Part shown: positions 43,840 to 54,354 of the stretch, piece by piece
Layout: each line of letters begins with the position of its first letter
Numbering within the stretch: position 1 is the first letter of the stretch
Origin: Megaustenia siamemsis
Taxonomy: Eukaryota > Mollusca > Gastropoda > Stylommatophora > Ariophantidae
NCBI GenBank assembly: GCA_032433765.1
Contig: JAVIAB010000051.1
Coordinates: 83,963,973-84,027,972 of the forward strand
DNA: 64,000 bases
Direction of reading: 5' to 3'
Program-made: the position numbers and the translations under genes
Notes under the pieces: model-generated
The model's database searches: none
The model's input: only the letters and a program-made list of their open reading frames with translations
Told to the model about the DNA's origin: nothing

Positions 43840-45475
43840 ATGTGATCCAAGGGTGCTGATTTCCAGGTGCACCTTGAAGAGTTTGAGTAGGATCTGTATA
43901 GGTCTTGTTCCCTCAAAGCGTATGGACAACAACAAGGCTGCTGGCAAGGATAAGTTAACAGCTGAGATCCCCAAGGCAATTGATAGCCATAATTTAATAC
44001 AAAATGTTCAACATCATTTGGAAAGCAGAGAAGGTGTCTCATCAGTGGAGAAAATGAATCATTGTTAAGGTTTTAAAAAAAGGGCAATCTCAGAGATTGT
44101 GAAAACTGGAGAGGCGTGACATTTTTGTCAGTTGCCTCAAAGTTATTCTGCAAAACCACCATGAATAGAATAAAGGATTCAATAGATACAGTAATGCGTG
44201 AAGAACAGGCTGGGTTTAGAAAAGGGAGCAGCTGCCTTGACCACGTTTTTACTCTACGACTTATATTGAAGGAACACATTGAAAAGCAAAAACCTTTTGT
44301 ACTTAACTTCATTGACTTCAAAAAAGCATTCGACAACATTCATAGAGATTCTTTGTGGAAAATTCTGAGGCAATATGGCTTACCATAAAAAATCATAAAT
44401 ATCAAAGACATGTATGATGGCTACACGTGTGCAGTTCGTACAGAGGAAGGACTGAGCGAATGTTTTCCAATAGAAACTAGGGTTAAACAAAGATGTATTT
44501 TATCGCCCTTGTTATTTGGAGTTGTTATGGACTTCATAATGAAGAAATGCTGCACTGGCAATAAAGGTATCGAATGGATACAAGGAGACCATTTGGAGGA
44601 CCTCGACTTTGCTGATGACATAGTTCTGATCAGCAGTCAGATAAAAACGATGCAGGAAAACACAAATGAACTATCATCAATAGTCAGCAAAATTGCGCTT
44701 GAGATCAATTATGAAACAACTAAAGTCATGAAAAGCTTAATTCTAATAGATGGCAGAATATACATGGAAAACAAACCAGTGGAAGAGATCGATCACTTTA
44801 TCTATCTTGGAAGTCACCATTGATCGGGAAGGAGATACAAGCAAAGAAATTAGAATGAGAATAGCTAAAGCAGCAATGTCTTTCAGAAGCTTTGAAAAGT
44901 TGTGGAAATCAAAACTCATCAGTACAAACACAAAACTTAGACTATTCAAATCAAACGTACTATCTACCCTTACGTATGCGTGTGAAAGCTGGAAAACAAC
45001 AAGAGATATAGAAACAAAGTTGAACGCATTCGAAAATAAATGTCTAAGGAAAATACTTGGTATAGCGTGAACGAATTCAAAACAAAAGAGGAAAATAGAG
45101 AAATCGCCAATCAACCACTAATATCTTCAGTAATCAAGAAAAGACGATGGTCATATGTTGGTCATGTGATGAGGAGAGATAATAACCGAATAGCAAAGCA
45201 AGCCCTCGTGTGCGAAAGAACAGGTATGATGAAAAGAGGTCGACCCAGAGAAATACTGAGAAGAACATTGATCAGAGAGGCAAGAGCAGCAGGAATCGAC
45301 TCCCTCAATGAGATATAGTTGCTTGCACAGAACAGAGACAAATGGCGAGATTTAATAACAGATCTTTACAAGGATTGGAAACTGCTAGAATAAGAATTAG
45401 ATAAGAGAAAGAGTATCTGGGTCTTTGCCCATTAGCCGGCTCGAAAGGTCAATATATGGATAGATAGTTCTGGTT
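43840..45475 (+). mobile_element. LINE-D, 5'-truncated, with GATA-type tail
   Basis: RT and C-terminal region on the plus strand, without a recognisable endonuclease. It ends with agtatctgggtctttgccca ... cggctcgaaaggtcaatat followed by ggatagatag. The same 3' end is found at 28616-28692 and, inverted, at 52689-52765, which confirms it as the element's terminus. The frame is broken several times. Confidence 0.87.
43920..45320 (+). pseudogene. LINE-D reverse transcriptase and C-terminus
   Basis: M-D-N-N-K-A-A-G-K-D-K near 43921 is the RT fingers start. The 44116-44388 frame has E-Q-A-G-F-R-K-G and motif A N-F-I-D-F-K-K-A-F-D-N-I. After a stop near 44388, the 44410-44823 frame has motif B changed to R-V-K-Q-R-C-I-L-S-P (the usual Gly of R-Q-G-C is Arg) and motif C L-D-F-A-D-D-I-V-L-I. 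The 44750-45318 frames carry L-T-Y-A-C-E-S-W, R-W-S-Y-V-G-H-V-M-R-R and R-G-R-P-R-E. Motif B mutation plus stops mark it as dead. Confidence 0.87.
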
Positions 45476-46249
45476 CACCGACCCTGATGCAAGCAGTCAA
45501 CTATAAATCACTGACAACTTTCAACCCTGATGCTGGCCAAAATTATTCAAGAAAGAACAACTTTTTGTTGTTGTTTTCTTTAACACATTTCGATTGTTTT
45601 TGTTTTGGTTGTTTCGTTATTAATTTGTGTGTGTGTGTTTTTATTGTTTGTTCCTGATGAAGGCCTATTGAGCCGAAACGTTGTTTAGTCTGTGTCGTCC
45701 ACTTGTCACGTAAAGCTTCTTACATACCTTTTTTTATTTTTTAATTTTTCCCCAAAATTATTCAGTAGCATGAAAATAAATGATGTTATATCCCTGTATG
45801 ACAGCGGGTAGTAGAATGGTTAGCTAAAAATGTACTGTAAGCCAGTTAAGGTGGATGTACGTTCAAACCGTTGTAAGGTAATAATGCTTTGTCCATCGGT
45901 CGCGAAATGGAAAAAAAAAACACACACACACACAAAACTGATTTGCACAACTACTGCAGTGAGAGCTACTGCAGTGGCAGGAAGGAGTAGGGGTTGCTCC
46001 CTTATTCCAAACTCTCCACAAATACCACAGACCTTGATAATTGCATACATTCAGTAGACAATTTGTTTGTTTACGTACACTCTTGGTATATTACAGACAT
46101 ACTGACTCATTTTGAACAGACAGTGATTTTTTCATATTTGTCGATTTTATTTTATGTTAAAAAAAAAAATACCACTTCCGTCCATTTGTTTAAATTACAA
46201 AAAAAACTGTAAATGTACTTTAATTAATATATTATGTGTAATAATTAGA
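45476..46249. other. Unassigned stretch with CA and T runs and a hammerhead-like motif
   Basis: A CA-rich run lies at 45920-45936 and an A-run at 46160-46169. The motif at 45654 is listed separately. Nothing else recognised. Confidence 0.5.
45654..45681 (+). other. Hammerhead-ribozyme-like core motif, copy 2
   Basis: ctgatga, then aggcctattgagcc, then gaaacgt: a CUGAUGA box, a short stem (GGC/GCC) and a GAAAC box. Downstream, a possible 3-bp stem III (acg 45678-45680 with the cgt of tgtcgtc near 45700) would place a GUC cleavage triplet. No stem I pairing was found. It shares the boxes, but not the stem sequence, with the minus-strand motif at 3711-3736. Both are followed downstream by a gtaaagct stretch, so they belong to one repeat family. 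Confidence 0.4.
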
Positions 46250-46253
46250 ATGA

Positions 46254-46859
46254 ATGAACGTTAGGATTCTATATCAAGAAAGATTGGAAAATCTGATTCA
46301 AGAAGCAAAACGAATAAATATAGATATTTTAGGCATATCAGAGACACGATGGAAAGAATGTGGGTACATAGAGGACGAAAAATGTGCATTTACATACTTA
46401 GGAAACACAACAAAACATCAAAGGGGGGTAGGAATACTGATAAAAAGAGAGCCACAAAAATATATAAGTGCCCACTGGACATACAGTGATAGGATTATAC
46501 TAGTCAAGTTGAAAGCAAAACCATTCGACATAGCAATAATACAGACATATGCACCTACTCAATTCTACACAGATGAACAAATAGAGGCATACTATGAAGA
46601 CCTAAATAAAGTTATGAAGCAAGTGAAATCTTCAGACATCTTGATTGTAATGGGTGACATGAACGCTGAAGTATGAAAAGGTAGATATAAGACCATTATA
46701 GGAAATCATGGTCTAGGAAAAAGAAATGACAGAGAGAAAGTTTAATATAATTCTGTGAAGAAAACAGGCTCATAATATGTAACACCTACTTTGAGCAAGA
46801 GAAAAGGAAACTATACACATGGAAAAGCCATGAAGATAAGAAGAGGAATCAAAAAGATT
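46254..46859 (+). pseudogene. LINE-B copy 5 endonuclease, first part
   Basis: N-V-R-I-L-Y-Q-E, G-I-S-E-T-R-W-K-E-C-G-Y (metal-binding Glu), G-V-G-I-L-I-K-R, I-I-Q-T-Y-A-P-T and I-V-M-G-D-M-N are in one frame from 46254. A stop follows at 46674-46676, just after M-N-A-E-V. Further similarity runs to 46859, where another LINE-B interrupts. The rest (P-G-A-D-I-N-S-D-H-N-P-V) resumes at about 48800. Confidence 0.88.
46849..46859. repeat. Target-site duplication of nested LINE-B, left
   Basis: tcaaaaagatt, matching tcaaatagatt at 48753-48763 with one difference. The host LINE-B reads continuously if one copy is removed. Confidence 0.8.
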
Positions 46860-48752
46860 CATCGTCATTGAGTGCCGTCTCCGCAACGAAGGTTGGCAAC
46901 CATGGAGCGCCATTCTGCTCTATCTCTTGCTATGATGGTGCAGGTTGTCATCGGTTAATTTGTTCATCTTTTGATGTTACTCGTCCATGTTAATCTTGGT
47001 CTGCCTCTGCCTCTTTTACCTTGTATTTCCCCTCCAGGATTACTTTCAGTAGGCTGTTGTGTCTTTTAACATGGCCCAAGAATCGCATTTGTCTTGTTCT
47101 AATTGTGTTCAGAAGTTCTCTTTTCAGTTTTAGTTGTTTTAAGACTTCATCGTTTGTTTTCTTTTCCTTCCATCCAATTCTACTTATTCTTCTATATACC
47201 CACATTTCAAAGGCTTCAATTCTCTGTTCTGTTTTCTTGTCTAATGTCCATGTTTCAGCACCATATAGGAATATTGAGAAGATGTAACATTTTGCTATTC
47301 TTTGTTTTAGCTCTGGTGTTATTTGTTTTGATGTTAGTATGTCCTTCATGACATTAAAATTACTTTTTGCCATTCCTATTCTTTTGTTTATTTCAGTTGT
47401 ACATTTTCCATCACTGGTTATAGTATGTTCAAGGTAGTTATAGTTCTGAACTGTCTCAAGGTCTATTCCTTCAATTTTGATATCCACTTGTGGGTTTTGA
47501 GTATTTTCTTTGTTTATGATCATAGTTTTAGTCTTTTTGATATTCATATCTAGTCCATATTTTTTGCTTGTCGTGTTTATTTCATTCAGTAGTTGTTGTA
47601 GGTCTTTAGGATTTTCTGCTAGTAGTACAGTATCGTCAGCATATCTTAGGTTATTGATTATCTTTCCATTAATTTGTAGGCCTGGCATCTCTATGATGTT
47701 TTTAAAGATTTGCTCAGTGTATAGATTGAACAAGCTTGGTGAAAGGTTGCATCCTTGTCTTACTCCTCTTTTTATATCAATGGGTGTAGAGTTCTCTTTG
47801 TTATATTTTATTATTGCTGTTTGATCCCAGTATAGATTACATATTAGTCGTATGTCCATGTCATCTAGATGTATCTCTTTTAGGCATTCTATAAGTTGTT
47901 TGTGGTGTACTCTATCAAAAGCTTTGGTGTAGTCTATGAAGCAGGCATATATTGGTTTGTTTACTTCTGTGTATTTTTCGATTAATGTTCTCATGCAGAA
48001 TATGACTTCTTTTGTCCCGCTCTTTTTCCTAAATTCAAACTGCTGCTCATCTAATTCAGTATTGATTTTATTCTGAATCCTTCCTTGTATAACTTTTAGC
48101 AAGATTTTTGTAACATGGCTCATTAGGCTTATTGTTCTAAAGTCACTGCATTCAACTGCACCATTCTTTTTAGACAATGCAATGAAAGTTGATGTTTTTA
48201 GTTCATTTGGTATGTATCCTGTGTGGTATATGTCGTTGCATATGTCTGTAATCACTTCAATGCCAAAATCTTCAAGTGCCCGTATCATCTCTATCTGTAT
48301 GCTTTCAGGTCCTGCTGCTTTTCCTCTTTTCATTGTTTTTATAGCTTTTTCCACCTCAGATTTTAAGATTGTATAGCCTGATGTACATTTTATAACTGGT
48401 TTCTTGTCCCTTTGATCATGAAATAGTTCTGTTATATATTCCTGCCATCTATCTATGATATCCTTATTGTTTGTTAGCATTTTTACTTTTTTGTCTACAA
48501 TGCATCCACCTTCTGTGGCTTTTTTATTTTTATTAGTCATTCTCTTTATTTCTGTGTGCATTCCTCTTAGGTCTTGTTTGCTTTCCATAGTTTCTATTTC
48601 TATACATTTTTGGCTGAGCCAGTCTTCTTTTGCCTTTTTGCACATTTTGCGTATCTCATTATCTATTTTATTGTATTGGGCAGTGTTCTTCGCTTGTCTC
48701 CTTTCTTCCATTTTTTCTAAGATGGTATTAGTTATCTGTTTTTGTTTATTGT
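46860..48752 (-). mobile_element. LINE-B copy 6, inserted antisense into LINE-B copy 5
   Basis: 5'-truncated at 48752 within the endonuclease-RT linker and ending near 46860 with catcgtcattgagtgccgt, the reversed LINE-B terminus. An 11-bp target duplication flanks it. The two copies are oppositely oriented, so their 3' parts form a very large imperfect inverted repeat with the RT of the host at 50.2-51.6 kb. Confidence 0.92.
46990..48752 (-). CDS. LINE-B copy 6 reverse transcriptase, long open frame
   Basis: About 587 codons open within the element, the longest believable coding frame in the window. In order: K-K-A-K-E-D-W-L-S-Q-K near 48640, A-A-G-P-E-S-I-Q-I-E-M near 48300, F-R-T-I-S-L-M-S-H near 48125, motif A C-F-I-D-Y-T-K-A-F-D-R-V near 47935, motif B G-V-R-Q-G-C-N-L-S-P near 47760, motif C R-Y-A-D-D-T-V-L-L near 47640, thumb Y-L-E-H-T-I near 47435, L-Y-G-A-E-T-W-T-L near 47265. 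It ends at a stop at 46990 caused by a one-base loss near 47030. The usual C-terminus continues out of frame. The RT core appears intact, but the copy is 5'-truncated. Confidence 0.9.
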
Positions 48753-49179
48753 TCAAATAGATTACATAATGATAAAAAAAAGGTTCCGTAAAGAAAGCCA
48801 AAACCTACCCAGGAGCAGATATTAATTCAGACCACAATCCTGTAATGATTAAAATGAAAATCAAACTAAAGAGAAACAAGCAAAGGTCTAATTCATCAAC
48901 AAATCCACTAGATATAACAGCTTTAAATGAAAAAAAAAATTAAATATACCTATACAATACAAGTAAAGAACACATATCAGAAGCTGCTAGAAGAAGGAAT
49001 AGAACAATACAGAAGAGAAAATCCTGATGAAAAAGTAACAACCAAATGGCAATGCATAAAGAAAAGCATACAAGAAACCTGCGACACCTTACCAAAAAGA
49101 GAAAAGAACAAAAAACAAAAATGGATAACTAACACAATCTTAGAAAAAAATGGAAGAAAGGAGACAAGCGAAGAACACT

Positions 49180-49259
49180 GCCCACTACAATACAATAGAT
49201 AATGAGATACACAAAATGTGCAAAAAGGCAAAAGAAGACTGGCTCAGCCAAAAAATGTA
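49180..49259. repeat. 80-bp direct repeat flanking the SINE-2 insertion, left copy
   Basis: LINE-B sequence from gcccactacaatacaataga to gctcagccaaaaaatgta is repeated at 49651-49729 with few differences. Both carry gatacacaaaatg where the other LINE-B copies have gatacgcaaaatg, so they are duplicates of this very locus. Confidence 0.88.
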
Positions 49260-49319
49260 GAACTTTTTGTACAAAATGAACAACATTTTGTAGAACTTGA
49301 CTTACTCTTTGAAAAAACA

Positions 49320-49650
49320 GGGGCCTCGGTAGCCGAGTTGGGAAAACCACTTGACTGGACTACCGACGTTCGGGCAACCCGTGTTCGATTCCCGCTGGGA
49401 GCAGTGTGAATTGTATTCGTGGTTGGAAAAAAAAATACCCTCAAGGTCGACCCAGCCGTTGGCAGAAATGGGTACCAGGGTATTACCCTGGGAAGGTGAG
49501 GAATGTTTCCTCGCATCTGAGTTTAGATGCTTGAGGCGACACTATACAGAAATCTCCGAACATTTCTGGATAGGCGGTCGAGCACATATGGGTGTAAAAC
49601 TCGCGTGCTAAGACGCCAGTTCAAGTCTCGTACTTTACCTTACCTTTACT
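49320..49650 (+). mobile_element. SINE-2, tRNA-headed, within a duplicated LINE-B segment
   Basis: The head begins gggcctcggtagccgagttg (A box) and has gtgttcgattccc (B box, about 49381-49393), a pol III promoter of a different tRNA type than SINE-1. The central part acccagccgttggcagaaat followed by gggtacc and ctgggaaggtgagg parallels the SINE-1 central domain. The tail is T/C-rich (ttaccttacctttact). About 60 bp of unknown sequence (49260-49319) lie between the left repeat and the head. Confidence 0.85.
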
Positions 49651-49729
49651 GCCCAATACAATAAAATAAATAATGAGATACACAAAATGTGCAAAAAGGC
49701 AAAAGAAGACTGGCTCAGCCAAAAATGTA
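49651..49729. repeat. 80-bp direct repeat, right copy
   Basis: Partner of 49180-49259. It begins directly after the SINE-2 tail, and LINE-B continues from its right end. Confidence 0.88.
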
Positions 49730-49867
49730 TAGAAATAGAAACTATGGAAAGCAAACAGATCTTAAGAGGAATGCACACAGAAATAAAGAGAATGACTAAT
49801 AAAAATAAAAAAGCCACAGAAGGTGGATGCATTGCAGACAAAAAAAGTAAAAATGCTAACACACATT

Positions 49868-50018
49868 ACTTGCTTGCGTTCGCCCGACGACTAGAGGTGT
49901 CCACCTCGTCATCATCCGCCCTTAAAAGGACGTTAGGTGGGCGTGTCTGCGTTGTGTTGTGGTTTGCAGTATAACTGTGATATTTGCGTCTTTCGGCCCA
50001 ACACATCCGACTTCAGCA
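49868..50018. mobile_element. Short unknown insertion in LINE-B
   Basis: LINE-B similarity breaks after gctaacacacatta (49854-49867) and resumes after gttaacagacatta (50019-50032). These two are near-identical and look like a 14-bp target duplication. The insert of about 150 bp has no ORF or tRNA head. Its right half recurs at 43733-43800. It may be a MITE or a truncated SINE. Confidence 0.6.
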
Positions 50019-50209
50019 CGTTAACAGACATTAGCGATATTATAGACAGATGGCAGGAATATATAACAGAACTATTTCAGAATCAAAGGGACAAGAAACC
50101 AGTTATAAAATGTACATCAGGCTATAAAATCTTAAAAATCTGAGGTGGAAAAAGCAATAAAAACAATGAACAAGGGAAAACAGCAGGACCTGACAACATA
50201 CAGATAGAG

Positions 50210-51259
50210 ATGATACAGACACTAGATGATTTTGGCATTGAAGTGATTACAGACATATGCAACGACATATACCACACAAGATACATACCAAATGAACTAA
50301 AAACATCAACTTTCATTGCATTGCCTAAAAAGAATGGTGCAGTTGAATGCAGTGACTTTAGAACAATAAGCATAATGAACCATGTTACAAAAATCTTGCT
50401 AAAAGTTATGCAAGGAAGGATTCAGAATATAATCAAAAGTGAATTAGATGAGCAGCAATTTGGATTTAGGAAAAATTGCGGGACAAAAGAAGCCATATTC
50501 TGCATGAGAACAATAATCGAAAAATACACAGAAGTAAACAAACCAATATATGCCTGCTTCATAGACTACACCAAAGCTTTTGATAGAGTACACCACAAAC
50601 AACTTATAGAATGCCTAAAAGAGATACATCCAGATGATATGGACATACGACTAATATGTAATCTATACTGGGAGCAAACAGCAATAATAAAATATAGCAA
50701 AGAGAACTCTACACCCATTGATATAAAAAGAGGAGTAAGACAGGGATGCATCCTATCACCAAGCTTGTTCAATCTATACACTGAGCAAATTTTTAAAAAC
50801 ATCATTGAGATGCCAGGCCTACAAATTAATGGAAAGATAATCAATAACATAAGATATGCTGACGATACTGTACTACTAGCAGAAAATCCTAAAGATCTAC
50901 AACAATTACTTTATGAAATAAACACGACAAGCAAAAAATATGGACTAGATATGAATATCAAAAAGACTAAAACTATGATCATAAACAAAGAAAATACTCA
51001 AAACCCACAAGTGGATATCAAAATTGAAGGAATAGACCTGGAGACAGTTCAGAACTACAACTACCTTGGACATACTATAACTAGTGATGGAAAATGTACA
51101 ATTGAAATAAACAAAAGAATAGGAATGGCAAAAAGTAATTTTAATGTCATGAAAAACATACTAACATCAAAACAAATAACACCAGGGTTAAAACTAAGAA
51201 TAACAAACTGTTACATTTTCTCAATATTGCTATATGGTGCAGAAACATGGACATTATAA
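50210..51259 (+). CDS. LINE-B copy 5 reverse transcriptase, open core
   Basis: 350 codons open: S-D-F-R-T-I-S-I-M near 50350, Q-F-G-F-R-K near 50455, motif A C-F-I-D-Y-T-K-A-F-D-R-V near 50555, motif B G-V-R-Q-G-C-I-L-S-P near 50730, motif C R-Y-A-D-D-T-V-L-L near 50850, thumb Y-L-G-H-T-I-T-S-D-G near 51062. It ends at a TAA at 51257-51259 in the place of Asp after E-T-W-T-L. The C-terminus continues with further stops to 51592. The upstream fingers lie out of frame from 50033. Catalytic residues are intact in this copy. Confidence 0.9.
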   Translation: MIQTLDDFGIEVITDICNDIYHTRYIPNELKTSTFIALPKKNGAVECSDFRTISIMNHVTKILLKVMQGRIQNIIKSELDEQQFGFRKNCGTKEAIFCMRTIIEKYTEVNKPIYACFIDYTKAFDRVHHKQLIECLKEIHPDDMDIRLICNLYWEQTAIIKYSKENSTPIDIKRGVRQGCILSPSLFNLYTEQIFKNIIEMPGLQINGKIINNIRYADDTVLLAENPKDLQQLLYEINTTSKKYGLDMNIKKTKTMIINKENTQNPQVDIKIEGIDLETVQNYNYLGHTITSDGKCTIEINKRIGMAKSNFNVMKNILTSKQITPGLKLRITNCYIFSILLYGAETWTL

Positions 51260-51639
51260 AAGAAAACAGAACAGAGAATTGAAGCCTTTGAAATGTGGAT
51301 ATATAGAAGAAAAGGGAGAATTGGATGGTAGGAAAAGAAAACAAACGATGAAGTCTTAAAACAACTAAAAATGAAAAGAGAACTACTAAGCACAATTCAA
51401 ACAAGACAAATGCGATTTTTGTGCCATGTTAAAAGATACAACAGCCTACTGAAAGTAATCCTGGAGGGGAAAATACAAGGTAAAAGAGGCAGAGGCAGAC
51501 TAAGACTAACATGGACGAGTAACATCAATAGATGGACACATCAGCCTATGACAACCTGCACCATCAAAGCAAGAGACAGAGCGGAATGGTAGCCAACCTT
51601 CGTTGCGGAAAAAGCACACGATGATGATGTGTAATAATA

Positions 51640-52186
51640 AATCATAATCTATAATATTATATCAGTAGAATGCATATTAGTTATTTGTATAGTCATGTTG
51701 TCCCAATATTCAGGAAGTACTACATTTGTTGATATATTTTCTGTTATGAGCAGTATGTATTTAAACGAAAAATCTACACTAACTATTTCAGCAATAATGT
51801 CTATGCTAATTGTAAGACAACATTGTGTCATGAAATTTGCGGGGGTTTTCAGATAAGGTGTTGAAATACCGACATTGTCCGCGTGTTTCCTGGTACAAAT
51901 TTGAATGTTATTGTCGTGTTGAATTACAGTCCGCCTCTACACGTCTACCTATAATTTATATCAGTTCTGTCATTACTGAATAATGTTAAGTGATATATGT
52001 TTATGTTATTAATCCTTTTTATTGTCCTATCTTTATAAATACAAGTTTTACACACAACCTGCATCGTGTCCGGTTTGATCATCCCAATATCCAGTTGTTT
52101 GCTACCTGGGAATATTGTAAGCCTTGTTATAGAGCATTCATTATCACATTATATATGGGGAAGAATTATGTGAACATGAATATATC
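51640..52186. other. Unassigned stretch
   Basis: No feature recognised between two LINE-B copies. Confidence 0.5.
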
Positions 52187-53215
52187 ATCATCATCATTAT
52201 CATCATCATCGAGTGCCATCTCCGCAACGAAGGTTGGCTACCATGGAGCGCAATTCTGCTCTGTCTCTTGCTTTGATGGTGCAAGTTTTCATAGGCTGAT
52301 TTATACATCTTTTGATGTTACTGGTCCACGATAGTCTTGGTCTGCCTCTACCTCTTTTACCCTATATTCTCCCTTCCAAGATTACTTTTAGTAGGCTGTT
52401 GTGTCTTTCAACATGGCCCAAAAATCGCATTTGTCTTGTTTGAATTGTTTAGTAGTTCTCTTTTCATTTTTAGTTGTTTTAAGACTTCATCATTTGTTCT
52501 TTTCTTTCCATCCAATTCTACCTATTTTTTATATATCCACATTTCAAAAGTTTCAATTTTCTGTTCTGTTTTCATGTCTAATGTCCATGTTTCTACACCA
52601 TTTAGGAATATTGAGAAGATGTAACATTTTGCTATTCTTAGTTGTAGCCCTGGTGTTATTTGTTTTAATGTTAATATATTTTTTTCTATATATCTAACTA
52701 TTGACTTTTCGAGCCGTAGCCGTCCCATAGGACGTAGACCAAGATACTCCCTCTCTTATCTGAATTTTTTTTGTGACATTAAAATTACTTTTTGCCATTC
52801 CTATTATTTTGTTATTTCAGTTGTACATTTTCCATCGCTGGTTATAGTATGACCAAGGTAGTTGTAGTTCTGAATTGTCTCCAGGTCTGTTCCTTCAAAT
52901 TTGATATTCAATTGTAGGTTTTGTGTATTTTCTTTGCTTATGATCATAGTTTTAGTCTTTTTTATATTCATATCTAATCCATATTTGTTGCCTGTCATGT
53001 TTATTTCATTAAGTAATTGTTGTTAATCTTTAGGATTGTCTGCTAGTAATACAACATCATCAGCATATCTTAAGTTATTGATTATCTTTCCATTATTGTT
53101 TAGGCCTGGCATGTCGGTGGTGTTTTTAAAGATTTGCTCAGTGTATAGAATGAACAAGTTTGGTGATAGGATGCCTTACTCCTCTTTTTATATCAATGGA
53201 TGTAGAGTTGGGTGC
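52187..53215 (-). mobile_element. LINE-B copy 7, minus strand, 5'-truncated and interrupted
   Basis: Starts with reversed ATG tail (atcatcatcattatcatcat, 52187-52206) and runs through the C-terminus and thumb (N-Y-N-Y-L-G-H-T-I-T-S-D-G near 52850) to palm sequence with R-Y-A-D-D near 53065. It is truncated near 53215 just upstream of a damaged motif B. A LINE-D tail splits it at 52689-52765. Multiple frameshifts. Confidence 0.88.
52689..52765 (-). mobile_element. LINE-D 3' tail inserted in LINE-B copy 7
   Basis: tatatctaactattgacttt, then tcgagccgtagccgtcc and agaccaagatactccctctc, is the reverse complement of the LINE-D terminus (45411-45475). LINE-B similarity resumes at gtgacattaaaattac. 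Confidence 0.82.
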
Positions 53216-53767
53216 AAGTAGAGAACATATGTATAATATCATTCGAGATGCAGGCACCTCAATAGCATCCAACTTCAAATATAAGACCACATTAGTTTAA
53301 AAACTCAGATGTATACGAGGCCAACTCAGTGGAATTCTACTAAATCAACGATAAGTTTCATGTGTTGACAGCAGTATCACTATAGCCAGGAATCTGTAGA
53401 TGACTAATGGTATCTATGATGTACCAACGTGTTGTGGTCTGTGTTTAACGCATCACTTCGGCTTTCTTGCATTGAAATTTGAGCAGTGCGTTACACACCC
53501 CGTGGTCCGTTGAAATCAAATAGAATGTTAAAATAGCGTAACTACGACTCTGACGGTCTTTTACCATATAACTAAATAATAGTGAATAAAACATAACGAC
53601 ACATACTTTATTAGCGATATTATGAATATTGTTGGGCAGTGGTAATATGGTATGTAGGTACTGCTCAGGAGAGTAGTGTATCCATTGGAAATGTCGCGAA
53701 TATTTGCTTCCTTCTTTATTTAAGCCCACACGGCTTTGACATTCACTCAGCCTATGAGAAACGAGTA
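53216..53767. other. Unassigned stretch
   Basis: An open frame of 118 codons on the minus strand (53445-53801) runs partly through the LINE-F tail and has no known domain. Confidence 0.45.
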
Positions 53768-54185
53768 TTACATCATCATCAAGTAACATGCCTGCTGGCA
53801 TAGGTGATCATGTCTCTACACAACTTTCAATCTCGACAGTTATTTATTATTTCTGTTGTTGACCCTCTGTCAAACCATTCTCTTAAGTTGTCTGGTATCT
53901 TTTCTCTTTGCTTCCCTCTATCTCTTTTGTCCCTCAATTTTCCCACAATATATTCTAGCTCTTCTCTTCCCATAGCATGGTAAAAAATGATGATTATTGC
54001 TTCCTAATTTTGAAAACAAGCTCTCATTTTGCTTTGGCCTCTTTCAGATTGTTTTCGTTACTCTACTTAGCTGTTCATGGTATTTTCAACATTCTTCTTG
54101 TAAAACCAAATTTCTACAGCCTCCAGTAATTTTCTTGTCTGTTGTCCTATATTTCCATTATTCACATCACAGGTCAGGCAATTTT
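53768..54185 (-). mobile_element. LINE-F 3' end, minus strand, copy 1
   Basis: It begins with reversed ATG tail (catcatcatcaagtaacatg). Minus-strand frames match the C-terminus of the copies at 56797 and 59008: an A-Y-A-x-R-H-V/M-I-T-Y-type ending and an R-E-K-I-type basic region. 5'-truncated near 54185. Confidence 0.82.
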
Positions 54186-54354
54186 TTCTGCTATTGTATG
54201 CAGTAGACAGTACAAAGTTCGGCTATCATACTACCTAGCTCGGGAGAGTAAAAGGCTAAGGGAGGGTACCCTAAAGTAAAACAACCCCAACTCCGTGTTG
54301 ACGACGTCTTCTCCCGTGTTGCTACATGGCTATTAACTACATTGGTTCTATTGG

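Larger units (their letters stand above)
46250..51630 (+). mobile_element. LINE-B copy 5, plus strand, hosting three insertions
   Basis: Its segments run collinearly: endonuclease 46254-46859, remainder of endonuclease and linker 48764-49259, linker 49651-49867, RT and C-terminus 50033-51625 with gatgatgatg at the end. The gaps are a minus-strand LINE-B (46860-48752), a SINE with a duplicated flank (49260-49650) and a short unknown insert (49868-50018). Without insertions it would be about 3 kb, close to full length. All later insertions postdate it. Confidence 0.9.
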
